Positions 22,801 through 35,092 of a stretch of DNA of 64,000 nucleotides are shown piece after piece. The stretch comes from Cytospora piceicola (Eukaryota; Ascomycota; Sordariomycetes; Diaporthales; Cytosporaceae). Numbering within the stretch: the stretch's first letter is position 1; each line of letters opens with the position of its first letter. The notes beneath the pieces were generated by a model. It searched no databases. It was not told where the DNA came from and saw only the letters and a program-made list of their open reading frames with translations. The position numbers and the translations under genes were made by a program. Where the stretch lies: the NCBI GenBank assembly GCA_023375675.1, contig JALQBC010000004.1, positions 62,001 through 126,000 of the forward strand. Reading direction: 5' to 3'.

Positions 22801-24234
22801 TCATGCTCAGACCGAGCTGCTGACTCCTCAACAGTAGCTCGGTGGTACCGATCGCACCCGCGCCGAGGAACACGGCCTTCTTAGCATGAACCCACATCAG
22901 ATCCCCATGTAGGTTCGCCTTGAAACTACCCCTATTCCGGCCATGCCAGGCAAAGTACACGTTGTACCCACCACGCTCATCACTGCACTTCTGTATGTGT
23001 CTAACTTCACATTCGCAGAACATCTCGGCGCCCCAGTTCCATGCATCTGCAAGGTACGTGACGAGGGTTGTGGTCTTGGAGGAGTCGTTGACACCCGTGG
23101 CGTCCTGGCCTGTCAGTGTTGAGCATTTCATCTCAACGCCGCAACTGTTGGGCCCGTTGTGGAAGCGGGTCGTCTGGTTGGCGCGGCGGAACTTTCCCTC
23201 GCCCAGGTATTCGGCTTGCTTTTCGAGAAGTTCGAGTTTGCGCAATTTGGGCCATTCTTGTGGATATGGCTGAGGTTCGAGCACCTCTTTGGCCCTTTCA
23301 TAATCTGAAAGAGAGTTCAGCTTGCGGTTATTCTGGTGTAGGGCAATTCAAGTGTTCTCACATTTGTCAAGGCGTTCAGGGTGTTCCCTTATTTCCTTAG
23401 GCCATGCCTTCATGCTCAGGGCATCCCGGTTCGCCTCCAAGAAAACGTTGGCGTTCATCAAGCTCGTACCACCGAGACCTGTTCTCGCCATCAGCAATCA
23501 AGCGCTCGTTCTGGGGCAATAGGGTACTCACCATTACCAACAATGGCATTCTGCCCTTTCCCAAATATCAAGTGATACATGCCTGTCGGATCACCGCCAT
23601 CCACGGGAAGACCCTCCGTGAAACAGCCCGGCGCAAAGGTCCCAGAGCAGTGCAGTTCTTTGATAGCCTCCGCCGACCCATTTGGATACTCGCCAGGCCA
23701 CTTCTCCCGTCCTCTTTCGAGGAGACACACGCTCTCGCCAGCTCGCGCCATCCGGGAGGCGGCTACGCCGCCACCATAACCAGACCCGATGACCACACAG
23801 TCATAACTGCTTCGCAAGAGCTCCACGGGCCTTGAGATCCGCGGGAATTGGTGTTCAATCCTTTTATTCTCAGTATATGTCGTCATTTTGGGACGTGTGT
23901 GTCCCCATGATCCGCTGGCATCACCCTCATGAAGACAGCGGTTCGGGACTGGCTGTGGCACAGGCGACGAAGACCGTGGCCAGGTCACTCTCCTGTGAGA
24001 TATGTGTGGAGAGAGGCTCTCTGTCGTCCTGAGTCCATCGTCATTGTCTTTATATTCCGAGATGTCGGGGAGGCGTGGTGTTGTAGCGGGGCTGTTTGTG
24101 CCATTCGTACTGGTGCCATTGACGTAGGGGCCAGGAGGGATTGGTCCTACTGGACCGCCGTTGTAAAGTTCCGAATCTAGCCCCTTGGACTCATGTCGGA
24201 AGGACGCCAAGCCGGAGTGGTCTGTTGATGCCAT
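19818..24234 (-). CDS. GMC oxidoreductase (cholesterol-oxidase-like) fused to an alpha/beta hydrolase
   Basis: Four exons (24234-23532, 23478-23362, 23304-22749, 22689-19818) join in phase to 1,415 residues. A disordered N-terminus of ~140 residues leads to the FAD-binding motif VVIGSGYGGGVAASRMARAG. The FAD and substrate domains follow, ending in HPIGGACMARDG and GANPLATITALAERS, the conserved His and Asn of the GMC family and closest to class I cholesterol oxidases. A linker precedes an alpha/beta hydrolase domain over about the last 500 residues: oxyanion region LFMIPGAS, nucleophile elbow AIAHCMGSVAF, acid GADNAVLSP, base YGHLDCWMG. The nucleophile is Cys rather than Ser. Bacterial and fungal proteins with this same fusion are known, usually annotated only as GMC oxidoreductase. 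A two-step action on a sterol-like or other hydrophobic alcohol is plausible but inferred. No signal peptide is visible. Confidence 0.88.
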
Positions 24235-27200
24235 TGTGCTAACTTTGAAGTGTGTGCCTGGCGACGATTGAAGCACGCGCAACAGGTTTACACAGCTAGA
24301 ATGCAGGACTCGACTGAGAAGATCAGACTGCAGAAACACATGGACCGCCGTTGATGGGACCGAAACGGGTGATGGTAGAGACGACCACGTTCTTCTATCA
24401 AGTATATCAAATTCCACTCAGAGCAGAGACTCATATGGGTATCATGGAGGATCGAGACTGGTGAGAAGGATATTCAATGGCTTCATAGAATTGTCGAGTC
24501 AAGGTTGGTCTGACAAGGCATTGAACCTTATATGGCCAGGGGAAAGGTATGTGCGAAGTATCCCTACCAATCGCAAGGTGGCGTTGAGAGAAGGTCGCCC
24601 ATGTGTGTGTGGAGAGGGGGGTGTTGAGGCTGAAGGTAACTCTGAATGCTATTGGGGGCAGAGGGAAAATGGAGGCCATTTCTGTGTGAAGGATCACTAG
24701 GCTGGGGACCGGGATATTGGCCGGGGTATGATGATACACTGTCTCTAGCCAGACAGAGGTGATGGAGTTGATAACGGTACATCCGAATAAATCGGACTGC
24801 TCGATCGAATCTCGTTCCACAGCAAACGAGTTGTCCTGGTTCCTGGTCCCTACCCAGTGCTGAGGGGCGCAGCTTACAGCCGCTCCGAGCTTGGTTTGGG
24901 CTATGTCCGGCGTGCAGATCTTTGGACCCGAAAAGGTAAAAATATCGCGGGGACGTCAGAAGTCAGCACCAATGTTTATTGGTCGTTTCACCGATAACGG
25001 GCTGCCATGAACTGGGTGGGCATGTGGGCAAGAAGTGTCACCCAAGCCCAAGGCGCTTTCGGGGCAGACGAGGATGGTAGGATCAATAAGGGTGAATGCC
25101 TGAATAATCGTGAAGGGTTTCTAGGCAGACCCACTTTGAAGCCAGCCCTCTGGATCTCAGCACGACCGATCCGTGGTGCTACCCGCTGTGTCGTGATAAT
25201 ATTTTCCCTGCCATATGGCACTGTTGGTGGGTCTCGCATGTAAACTCCTAGCCCTCAGGTTGATGATGGGAAACGTCTCGAAACCCGAGTCGAGGGGCCA
25301 CGATGCAAGCCAAAGTCGGGAGAACCGACTGACCTGCCTGTACCCCTGACCAACGTGGGGATCGCGGAACGTGGGCATCGCGGAACGTGCAGGACGCCAC
25401 AAGGCAGAAAGCCGTTCGCGCCATGACCCGGGATGTCTCGCGGCCAGATAAGCTGCTGTATAATTATTATCCTGGCGGTTCGGGTCCAATTGAGGCTTGA
25501 GGCGGTGCGCTAGTGCAGCGGTGCGAGTACTTGCGACCATGACAGGAGATCCAGGCTTGTGCAGGCATACAAGTTTGTGGTTTGATGCTATCCTCATGGG
25601 TCTTTCGTCGTCGAATTCATCGAATGGACTGCCAATGTCGTCAGTTCCGAGTCCATCGTCAATGTCAAATCTGTACATTGTACCTTTTTTGTTTTTTGGT
25701 CTGACCGGGTAAAAGGGCCATGCACTAATGACAGCAGCCACAGCGATTGGTGTACGGCTGGTAATGATCTGAGATGGCAATGTCTAGATGCCACCGTTGA
25801 TTCGAGGCGCTGATTCTCAGCTTGCAATTGATCAGCTGACGACTCATGCACAATGTAGTCCAGGAGATTCAGCCTTTCTGTCCTAAATGGGGATGAGGGC
25901 CGAGTGGTAAGAGGGGCACGACAAGCAGAAGGCGTTAGTATCGGCAATGTGAGGGGAAAATAGAAATGAATATCGCGAAAGGGGCCAGTATTCGCGCGGC
26001 GTGCAGTTGAAGGTGACACGGCGGTATCATTGGGCGAAATACGACATGATGGTGCCCATCTCAGCGGCTGTCAGGTTGTAGTGTAAGTGACTGGGCCACC
26101 AGCTAAGGATTATTTAAAGTATCCACTCACCGTTGCGGTGAATTGTGTGTGCAGATGATATCTCGATTCGGTGACATCTGGATGCTGGTGTGTGGGCCAG
26201 CCCCGGAGAGAAGGATTCGCACTACTGTGTAGTGTACATGTATGGCCTGTGAAGAGATTGGCAAACCCCCAAGGCCCCAGGCCCCCGAGGACCCCAACGG
26301 AACTGGTGAACACGGATCTCTCGGAGTCCTTGCATATCAGCCCCTGCCCACTAGTTCATTGAGGTGTGGTGATGGTAGACAGCAGACTATTAGTAGAGTA
26401 TCGGGCCAAGGACTCGACGGTTAGGTGCGTCGGCCGCCGTCACACTTCTCTAGGCCGCTGCACACAGCTGTTGCACCATGATGCGTGGGCTTGATTGGCT
26501 GCTTAGCCGATGGTCACGGGCTGAGCGAGGTAGTGGAGGGCAGGCAGGACTGCTGTGCTGTGGTGGTACTGTTCCATGCATATTCCTTCGACTGACACAG
26601 CCGACGTGAAGCCATCCAGGATGACAGCCACCGTCGGAATGAACCTCCATGAACCTCCGTGGTAGGGGTCCGGGGGAGAGAAGGGAGACACAATTCGGTG
26701 GTGAGAATGCAAGGAATGGTGAGGCTGGCTTGTAGGCAGACTTAAGCGAACCACGATGACGATTTATCCGCGGCCCGTTGGTGCTATTTCACCGGCTGGC
26801 TGGCTGGCCTGGAGGGGAACCCCAGGTTGAAGGATTATCGTTGTACGAACTTGTCGCACATGTCAGGAACATGTCAAAGAACAAGCGCAGGGCTGAAGAA
26901 AGATACTTAGGCCAATGTTGCAGACGAAAACGTTGAAATCGGGACTGGCCGGCGTAACGCTTAGTCTGTCTGAATGATGATGGATGATGATGATGATGAT
27001 GAGGATAATTGTTGGAACGTTCGAACTTCCAAGGTTGTTTTTTGTTGCACGAGCTTTGGCACAGAGCTCGGCCCCTGCCAGAAGCACAAAAAAAAAAGGT
27101 CCGGATGGCTAACACTGTAACACCATCCAGGGTACCTGGGTACCTGGGTAACTACCTACTTGCAAGGTTACATACAACTTCCGGGTAAGGGTTATGCGGG

Positions 27201-29353
27201 TATACCCTCACAAGGAGGGGGTTACTAGGGTGTTTATCCACCTAGGTACTGTAGTTTTATTGAAGTTGGTAAGTAATTTCTCAGGGACTCCAAATAGCCC
27301 AGTCTTACAGATGTTGCCGAATAGCCTACACAGTACATAGTAGGTAGTTGCTCCACGGGTCTAGAATAAATCTTTTCTTCTTGATGACACGCAGCTCCAA
27401 AACCGTCGAACAAGTTGGTACCCCGGGATTCGGACCTCCCCAGGTGCCCAGGTGCCCAGTGCCCTGCACGTGCATGATGCCATCACCATAACGCCTACGA
27501 CTACCCGAAGGAGCACGACGATAAAGTAAGATAACAAACCCAACGAACTTCCTATTCAAACCGCGGCTATAAATAGTGACAAATTAGCATCATACGTACC
27601 TATAGGTAGTAACTATTTTTGAATATCAGCCGCCACCCTCCCCCCATCCCCTCAAGCACGGAAGGTGTGGTCCAAAAGTGGTGGACAACGGGCAGATATG
27701 AACATTTGTGAAGCATTGAGCAAGCATTGAGTTGTGCTATCTTAAACACAAGCAGCTTGAATATTCGGCGAAGTTCCGAATTGAAACCTTCAACACCAGG
27801 CATCAGACTACCAACGCCACCTACCCTCCAGAAACCCGGTTCCCACGCTGCATCGTACCTTGTATCTCCCTCCAACCGCAATAGCACCGTAACCCAACAC
27901 CAATCCACACATGGTTTCAGATGTCGCTGTATATGCCACCCATAACCCGAGGCTTGACAAGGTAATCTCAGAAACTGATGCGGCCCATTATCGTTGGCGT
28001 CGTTTTCATTCCTACCCGTTCCGAGGTAGGACCATAAGTGGTCGCATTGCAACGTTGAAACTGATGGCCGTTCTTGAACACCCTGGGGCACAAGCCCGGC
28101 GATTACAAACCCAATCCTGGCGCAGGTCATTCTTTTCGAGTCGTTATCCGATGGAGGTCATACTTTTGAGATGATATGCGATATATCCCAAGCTGGGTAA
28201 CAAACCCGTTGGCCTAAACATGCCCTGGCAGTCCCGGCCCCAACGCCGTGCTCCGATGAGGACCAGTGGAACATTGGCAATTCGAGAAGATGATTATCAG
28301 GAAACACATGATTGACCATCTCATGGATATCCAACAGCTCTCGTCACCAAAGGCACGAAATGATGTGGAACATCGTTGCGGCAGGGAAGGGCTTACCAAG
28401 GAATGCGTGGCAGGTGGGTGGGGGAGATTTGTAGAGTGGAGAGAAAGTGAAGAATGGCAAACCTGAGTTGAGTTGTATGGACGAGTTCAACTTCGAAATT
28501 GTGAGGAGTTATATATAACATGAAATCCTGATGTTGATGATAACAAGGAAGTCTGGGATCCGTCACATGAGATCCATGTAGTATCCCATGTTCAACCACA
28601 AATACAGTCAATACAACTTTCAAGCAGCTCAGTGGCTTTGAGATGCACTGGATACATTGTTAGTCGATAAGCGCTTCCAAGCTGTTTACCCTAGGGTACT
28701 ATAGAGAAGGTCGAGTCGGTGGGAAGAGATAGGGTGCGATTAGTTGCGAGCTCGTCGGGACGGATGTCAACGTGTCTGCCTCCTCTCAGAAAGTTTTCCC
28801 CAAGGCTTGATGACTGGGTAGTGACTTTACGCGTTTCTTATTGTGGGTAATAAGCTTGATCGTTTCGACCTCAAATATTTGATTAACCTCCAAACAGACC
28901 CGGTGTGTCCAGGCAAACACCAGTCTCTTTTCGCACATTGCTTGAGTTCGCGCGTATGAAGTAAATGTAATTAATTAGTAATTGCCATGCTAGGGCTTCG
29001 ATTTCGGTTCCCTTATCAATATTCTCCTTATATTGAATCGTATTGAAGGACTATACAATGTATCTTTCAAAGGTTGTCTTTACAATATTCCCATGACTGA
29101 AGTCATCAAGCGTTTGAGTGAAAGACCACAAAGATCACAATAAGGGTTAGGGTGAATTTTGATGTGAGCAATTGGGAAGATCCATGGATGCCGAGGCATA
29201 TCTCCGCATCGTCCCTTGATCTACCAAGTCGTGCCCCCGCATGGCAGCAGCGGCTGCTGTGGCACTGATCGAAATAGAAGCATCTACTTCACGTGCAATT
29301 GGCCTCACTTCCTTCCTGTTCTCCCTCAATCGCCTGAATCGCATGCCAGGAAG
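24235..29353. other. 5.1-kb gene desert
   Basis: This is the longest stretch without a supported gene. Open frames such as 25157-25780 and 27600-28130 on the minus strand have no recognisable domain, no GC3 bias and no convincing splice partners. The stretch contains GAT-triplet runs (about 26978-27002), and TACCTGGGTACC-type palindromic motifs at 27130-27300. A near-repeat of ATCGCGGAACGTG... occurs at about 25361-25390. Nothing suggests a transposon. Confidence 0.5.
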
Positions 29354-31404
29354 ATGTCAAATGAGAGTGCCAAAGGCTGGCAAGTCCGAGCCGCATCAAA
29401 ACGATCACAATGTGAGAAACTAATTCCTCCGGGCTGGAAGCTGCCCTCAACGCTGGTACAAAGTCTCGCACATCCACTTGAGGCGTCCAAGAACAATCTC
29501 GTTGAGCTCGATATTCCCCGTCGTTCTGGTATACTCACGGAGAAGGAACTTCGCATTACGGAGGCATATGATGTCCGGCATCTCCTGCAAACGCTCGCAT
29601 CCGGAGAATTCGCGTCCTTAGAGGTGACGGTAGCTTTTTGTAAGAGAGCTGCTATTGCACAAGAGCTAGTATGTTTGTATTTTTCAACCCTCTAATCACT
29701 GCTGCTAATTTCCGAATGTAGACATCCTGTCTCACCGAGATACTCTTCGAGCAGGCTCAGGAGCGGGCTCGGCATCTTGATGCCCTCCGCGAGAGAGGTC
29801 AACTTCTTGGTCCCCTTCATGGACTACCTATCAGCCTGAAAGACAGCTTCCAAGTTCAGGGCAGCGACGCCACTCTCGGCCTTGTAGCTTACCTTGGCAA
29901 CGGGCCGTCTCGGGAGAATTCTTGCTTGGTAGATGTTCTCCTCGCTCTTGGGGCTGTTCCGTTTTGTAAGACCAATATTCCGCAGACACTAATGGTGAGT
30001 GTGCTCAAAAATGACCGTTGCCCTGTTCTGTTACTGACTAGACACTATAAGACGGCCGACTCGCATAACAACATCTTTGGAAGAACTCTGAATCCCTGGA
30101 ACACCAGCCTTACAGCTGGGGGATCTACCGGCGGAGAAGGTGCCCTACTTGCTCTAAGAGGCTCACCACTTGGTATTGGGACAGATGTAGCTGGTATGTT
30201 TTTCCCAACAGGAATGGGTTTTCTCCCCTGTTTGACGAATAGCTGCTCACGGAGTCGCACATAAAGGATCTGTTCGTATTCCTGCCTTATGTTGCGGCGT
30301 ATATGGTTTCAAGCCAACTGCAGGAAGGGTCCCATACGGTAAACAAGTACCGCTCGGCAATCCAGGACTTCGCAATATTCTAGCTTCCGCTGGCCCTCTC
30401 GCTACTGATCTGGACGCTTTGGAGATTCTCGTAAAATCAGTCGTTGACTCGAGACCAGTACTGGTGGACTCAACTGCGATCGATATCCCGTGGAGGACCC
30501 TTGGTCCAATGAAACCGCGGCTGAGATTCGGCGTACTCGCAGAAGATCCTCTGTTTCCCTGGCATCCACCGGTCAAAGCTGCCGTACTTCAGACTGCGGA
30601 CTTGCTCAGGGCTCAGGGTCATGAGGTGGTAGATCTGACACCTCAGCAATGCCTGGTGGGGGAAAGCTACGACGTGGCGTCTCAAATGTTCGGTCTGGAT
30701 AAAACTCCAGCTCGAATACTTGCGGATGGTGGCGAGCCGTTAGTTCCCTCTCTACTCTACATCCGGGAGGCGGTGCGTGGCATCAGGTTTGACCGGAGCT
30801 TTCTGCCAGACACCAGGAAGATCAAGGATGGACTGGAACGGCTGTCTATCCTGAATGTGAAGAGATCTGAGATACAGGAAGCCTGGAGAGAAGTCTGGGT
30901 AGGGTTTCAGCTTGATGCCGTTATTGGCCCTGCAGCTCAGAACACGGCGGTCGAGCATGATATGTATGCACTGGCTCCATACACATGCATCTTCAACCTC
31001 CTAGATGTGAGTAACGATGAATTTTCTAGGGTTACTAATACTTCGCTAACTGTATTCCAGTATCCGGCATGTGTTGTGCCAGTCGGTTATGTGAAGAAAT
31101 CAGACCCAGGGGAGCATTTCGAAAAGTATTTCGGCCAATTTGCTCCGCCATGTTAGTCCCACTGTTCTTTGTCACCTGTTCTTTTACCATTTCATTTACC
31201 CTATCGTTTCGCCCCTTGCAATGCCTGTTCTTTGTTGACCCTCAGCTACATATAGACAAACCTGAAAATCTAGTGGGAGCACCCACGGCCATTCAGATCA
31301 TCACAACAAGAATGCGCGATGAGGAATGTTTAGGGATTGCCAGGCTGGTCAATAAATATTTGAGGACAAGGACCGGAGATGGAAGCAGTATAGCTAAGCT
31401 TTGA
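29354..31404 (+). CDS. amidase (amidase-signature family)
   Basis: Six exons (29354-29668, 29722-29994, 30052-30193, 30267-31006, 31061-31151, 31256-31404) join in phase to 569 residues, typical of fungal acetamidase / general amidase proteins. The Ser-cisSer-Lys triad is complete by my count: Lys145 in GLPISLKDSF, Ser221 in TAGGSTGGEGAL and Ser245 in GTDVAGSVRIPA. The spacings of 76 and 24 match those of fatty acid amide hydrolase. The junction TNIPQTLM-TADSHNNIFGRT, created by splicing, is a family hallmark and confirms the second intron. The last intron (31152-31255, 104 nt) is the least certain; it restores the usual C-terminal GAPTAIQIITTRMRDEE. The enzyme hydrolyses an amide to acid plus ammonia. 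Nitrogen scavenging or detoxification are both possible, and the substrate is unknown. No signal peptide, so intracellular. Confidence 0.92.
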
Positions 31405-31644
31405 AGACTCGGGTTACTCAAAGGTCTTCGTCCCCACCTTACTAAGTGCTTAAGTGCCTAAGTACATAGGGGAGCCCTCAATTTTGAAGGGCTCCGGAGT
31501 CTTCATTGAACATATAACGTTACGGCTGCCTTCAGTCTTGACAGGTGGGGCTCTGCCCCTTAAAGCCAGTCTACTGAGGCCCTATCATGAACAACGGTGC
31601 ACGTGGTTACACGTAATATAGAATGAAGCAGGGTCTCGACAGTC

Positions 31645-32649
31645 CTAGTTCCATCCATCATTTCCAACAGGTAGCTCTTCTGCATACCTGTCTGCTGCTA
31701 ACTCGTGTGTGACAGGGTGGGAACCCTTCAGCTCATACGCTTGCTGACCACCAGGAGCGTAGTATCCCTCAAGAGCCCTCATGTGTGCTGGCTCAGATGT
31801 TGATGAATGGCTGTTCCAGAAACCGGGGGTGTTGGGCCCTGTGGGCCTGTTAGCCTTTGTGCCTCTTTTACCATGCCTCCTTCGCCGCCAGGCAAAGAAA
31901 CCACCAAAAGCAACGAGAAGGACCCCGACGACTGCTCCCACTGAGGCTCCGACAGCGACTCCAACTACGTCGTTGTTTCCGGAACCTTGGATGCTCGAGC
32001 TGGGGTGGGATGAAGATGCAGTTGGTGTCGTTGATGCCATTGCTGTCGTGCCCGTAGGACTGGTGGTCTCACGACCGGCGTTTGAAGAGGATGATGGAGT
32101 GGATGTGCTCGTCGCGGCGATATTTAGCCCATTGATTGGTATTCCAAAAATGGTGAGCGTCTCGCTTTGCACTGTCGTGCTCGTCGGAGCCCACGTATCC
32201 CCCAAGTCCGAATCGTAATAGATCTTCTCCCAGCTCAGTGTCTCACCGGCTGCCAGTGTCGATGTACATTGCGATGGAAATATCGTCCTTGCAAAATCTG
32301 CGACGTAGAGGTTGTATCCCGAAGGACAGCAGATGGTTTTGGCGGTATAACTGTCCACAGAAGAGGCGTAGACTTCGTGATATGCGTCGGGACAAACGAA
32401 GGCTGGGCCGAGAGAGGTTACTGGTGATGCGTCTTGGTCCCACCACGACGATGCTTGAGATGGCCAACACGTTGTCAGGTCGCCATCGATGGAATGGACG
32501 TACCAAGGGTCCCAGCCGAGGAAACTTCCGCCGATCTGCTGGTAGACGGCTTGGGCACAATCTGCACCGGCCGAGGACCAAGCTGTTGACAGGGGGACGA
32601 GGGACGTCGCAGTGCCACTCACCGTGGTGAGCAATGGTGCTGTTGCCAT
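31645..32649 (-). CDS. Ser/Thr-rich single-pass membrane protein
   Basis: One exon encodes 334 residues from the ATG at 32649. There is no obvious signal peptide at the very start, but the body has extracellular character: paired cysteines (DCAQ, TTCW, VCPD, ICCPSGY, SQCT) in the first ~160 residues, then a Ser/Thr/Pro stalk. A transmembrane helix follows (VVGVAVGASVGAVVGVLLVAFGG in part) with a basic stop-transfer RRRRHGKRG. The cytoplasmic tail of ~75 residues carries tyrosines. The ICCPSGY motif and this overall plan recur in a fungal family of mucin-like surface proteins of unknown function. A second member with the same architecture lies at 59492-60888. A role as a cell-wall or surface sensor is inferred from architecture only. 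Confidence 0.75.
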   Translation of the reverse strand: MATAPLLTTVSGTATSLVPLSTAWSSAGADCAQAVYQQIGGSFLGWDPWYVHSIDGDLTTCWPSQASSWWDQDASPVTSLGPAFVCPDAYHEVYASSVDSYTAKTICCPSGYNLYVADFARTIFPSQCTSTLAAGETLSWEKIYYDSDLGDTWAPTSTTVQSETLTIFGIPINGLNIAATSTSTPSSSSNAGRETTSPTGTTAMASTTPTASSSHPSSSIQGSGNNDVVGVAVGASVGAVVGVLLVAFGGFFAWRRRRHGKRGTKANRPTGPNTPGFWNSHSSTSEPAHMRALEGYYAPGGQQAYELKGSHPVTHELAADRYAEELPVGNDGWN

Positions 32650-34063
32650 CGAACAGTAATTGGTATGTGTGGCTGTTCGGTAAAGCACTCGAAAGGAAGC
32701 AAAAATGTCACGGTCTGTCGTGGGCGAAGACGACGGCAGCACTCAAGCAGCACTTGGGGGGTTTGGAAGAATAGAGCCCAACTCGTTTAAGCCGGCTTGC
32801 AGCACTTTCAATTTTGAGGCCATATCCGGGGACCCTCTCTGGCCGAATACGTCTACTTCGTCCGTCACGGTTTGCCAAAAACACCCGATTTCTGCATCTT
32901 GTTCCGGGTAACGATTGGCTCTAAAAGCATACCCACGGTTGTCCTATCTTCCTCCCTCTCCTTTGAGCCAGGAGTGGAGTCAACCTGATCCTTTTGGTAA
33001 CAGCATTGGCGCCGATGAACCTCTGCTATCTGTTAGCAGGGATGAATCACTAGCCTCACGCATACCACCTTTAAGGTCCCATCCGCAAGCTCCGGCGTCG
33101 CTGTCGGGTAGTAACCCATGCTTCCCAAAGATCACCCCTGAGCCTCATGACCACCGTCCCACCATGAACAACATTTGAACTCGACATTGGGATGCAGGAG
33201 CAACGGGGCCTGTTGCTCACTGCTCGACGCTGGATTGTGATGCAGACCTCGGGACATACATATCAGACCGTTTCTCGGCCCGGACATGGGTCGAGTATCT
33301 CCAGAAGCTTCAGTCTCTCGATACCATATCGACCGGGGTCGGTCCAACTGCACCCCTGTGCCACCCTACGGCGGGCGCATGCCATAAATAAACAGGCGCA
33401 TTTGCTGCCCAGTTTGTTTCCATCGAGGATGTAACAATTAGGATTGACAAGGAGGGCAAAGATGCAAGACGTTAGCTGCACGTAATCAAGCGATATGGTT
33501 CATGGCCATAAAGAGGATACCGACAGGCTAGTACGAGTAGTCTCGCGGCCAGGAAAATCCCAAGGTTCTTCGGATGAAGTCGCGTTGACCTGCCAGACAT
33601 GCATGCTGTCCCAGGTGGAACATGTCTCGGGCCGTCACCCCTGACTTGGTCGTTCGCAGCAGATGATGAAATCAAGCATACTTAAACGAAGGGCTGAAGA
33701 AATGAAGGGGGACTGGTCATGGACAAGCCCTTGGAGTCTTCGGGTGGTACTGTAGCCTGTCATCTATACTTACCAAGGTACCCGTGTAGTACTTTAGTAC
33801 TTAGATAGACCAGCGTACCTACTTAGGTACCCACGTGTGTGGGTGCTCAGCATGCCTATCTTGGTGCAGAGCAGCAAGGGAGGTACGCTCAAGCCCTCTC
33901 CCCCTCCCCCGCGAACCAATATTATTTTGCAGACGGTTACGCCCGGGCTCCCATTAACAACCTCCGTTCTCTTCAAGGCTCCATCTTGCCTGGCACCCCA
34001 GCTGTTTGAGTATTCCATCCTGTCGAGGCACGACGATTAAATCGGATTACTGAAGAACTTGAC
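32650..34063. other. divergent intergenic region
   Basis: This 1.4-kb region separates two genes transcribed away from each other, so it should hold both promoters. It contains GTACCTACTTAGGTACC-type palindromes (about 33773-33830) and a CT-rich tract (33890-33912) before the DUF5672 gene. No gene is supported. Confidence 0.5.
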
Positions 34064-35092
34064 ATGGCGCGGCCGCCATCTCCCACCACCATGTCTCCAC
34101 CGACTTGGGCAAAGTTTCGATCGAAGGAGTACATATTTGCCATCGTCGCCGGTCTTATTGTCCTGACCCTCTTGTTCTTCTCCAGGGAAGGTGAGGTATC
34201 GCCACCAGCAGCAGCAGACGTCCCACCGGTCATACTCCCACCACCAGAGCAGGAGTCCGCGACCGAGACCTCAGAGATCTCACCACCACCAGCGATCCCA
34301 GACCAGATTGCCCCGGTGATTGAGCCCACAGTACCAGATGTTGCTGGCAGCAACACCAATGACTTCTTCGCCTCCGATGCACTCGCGCAGGCCGCACCCA
34401 AGGACCGCCCCCAAGCCGTTATCATCGAGACAGACATGGTCTCCAACCTCATCCCGATCATGCTTCACTTCGCGACCGTCCTCGGCCCCACATGGGGCAT
34501 GATTCTCTTCACTCTGCAAGACCGCTGGATCGAGCCCCTGTCACCCGCCTTCCACCGCTTCGTCGAGGCCGGCCGCATCGAGGTGCGCTTCCTCCCCGCC
34601 AGCACGCAGCTGTCCAACTCAGAGGCCGTCTCGAGGTTCCTCGCCTCCCCCTGGATATGGGAGCAGGTCCAGTCGGCGAAGCGCGTGCTGCTCTTCCAGA
34701 GCGACAGCATCCTGTGCAGCAAGGCCGAGGCCTCGGTCGAGGATTACTTCCGGTACGATCTCGTCGGGGCGCCCATCGCGGAGCAGTACGGTCAGGGGTA
34801 CAACGGCGGGCTGAGCGTGAGGAACCCCCGCATGTTCTTGGATATCGCGAAGGAGGGCAGCTTCGCGGCGTCGGGGCACCAGTTTGAGGATCAGTTCTTC
34901 TTTGGCGAGATAAAGAAAAGAGGCGGGGTGCTGCCGGGCGTGGATATAGCGAAGACCTTCGCGGTCGAGACGGTCTATTATGAGACGCCGCTGGGTTATC
35001 ACCAGCCGCAGAGGTGGCAGGCAGCGAGGATGAACGAGATCGAGGAGTGGTGTCCTGAGGTGAAGATGCTCATCGGCCGGAGGGCTCAGTGA
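34064..35092 (+). CDS. DUF5672-family protein, type II membrane topology (putative glycosyltransferase-like)
   Basis: One exon encodes 342 residues. A short cytoplasmic N-terminus is followed by one transmembrane helix (YIFAIVAGLIVLTLLFF, about residues 24-40) and a Pro-rich stalk, as in Golgi type II enzymes. The luminal domain at about 115-335 matches DUF5672: AVIIETDMVSNLIPIMLHFA, WGMILFTL, RVLLFQSDSILCSKAE, the core YDLVGAPI, GYNGGLSVRNPRMFL, EDQFFFGEI. The Q-S-D-S and N-G-G-L-S motifs resemble nucleotide-sugar-binding and acceptor loops of GT-A glycosyltransferases. Activity has not been assigned for the family to my knowledge. The ATG at 34064 gives the membrane anchor; a second ATG at 34091 would also keep it. 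Confidence 0.85.
   Translation: MARPPSPTTMSPPTWAKFRSKEYIFAIVAGLIVLTLLFFSREGEVSPPAAADVPPVILPPPEQESATETSEISPPPAIPDQIAPVIEPTVPDVAGSNTNDFFASDALAQAAPKDRPQAVIIETDMVSNLIPIMLHFATVLGPTWGMILFTLQDRWIEPLSPAFHRFVEAGRIEVRFLPASTQLSNSEAVSRFLASPWIWEQVQSAKRVLLFQSDSILCSKAEASVEDYFRYDLVGAPIAEQYGQGYNGGLSVRNPRMFLDIAKEGSFAASGHQFEDQFFFGEIKKRGGVLPGVDIAKTFAVETVYYETPLGYHQPQRWQAARMNEIEEWCPEVKMLIGRRAQ

Noticed and set aside
25157..25780. 207-codon minus-strand open frame
   Set aside because: No domain, no codon bias, no signal or splice partner; composition resembles chance translation. A real orphan gene cannot be excluded.
27600..28130. 176-codon minus-strand open frame
   Set aside because: No recognisable motif; opposite strand equally open; no coding bias.
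29142..29154. TAAGGGTTAGGGTG resembling telomere repeats
   Set aside because: Only about two units; far too short for an interstitial telomere tract.
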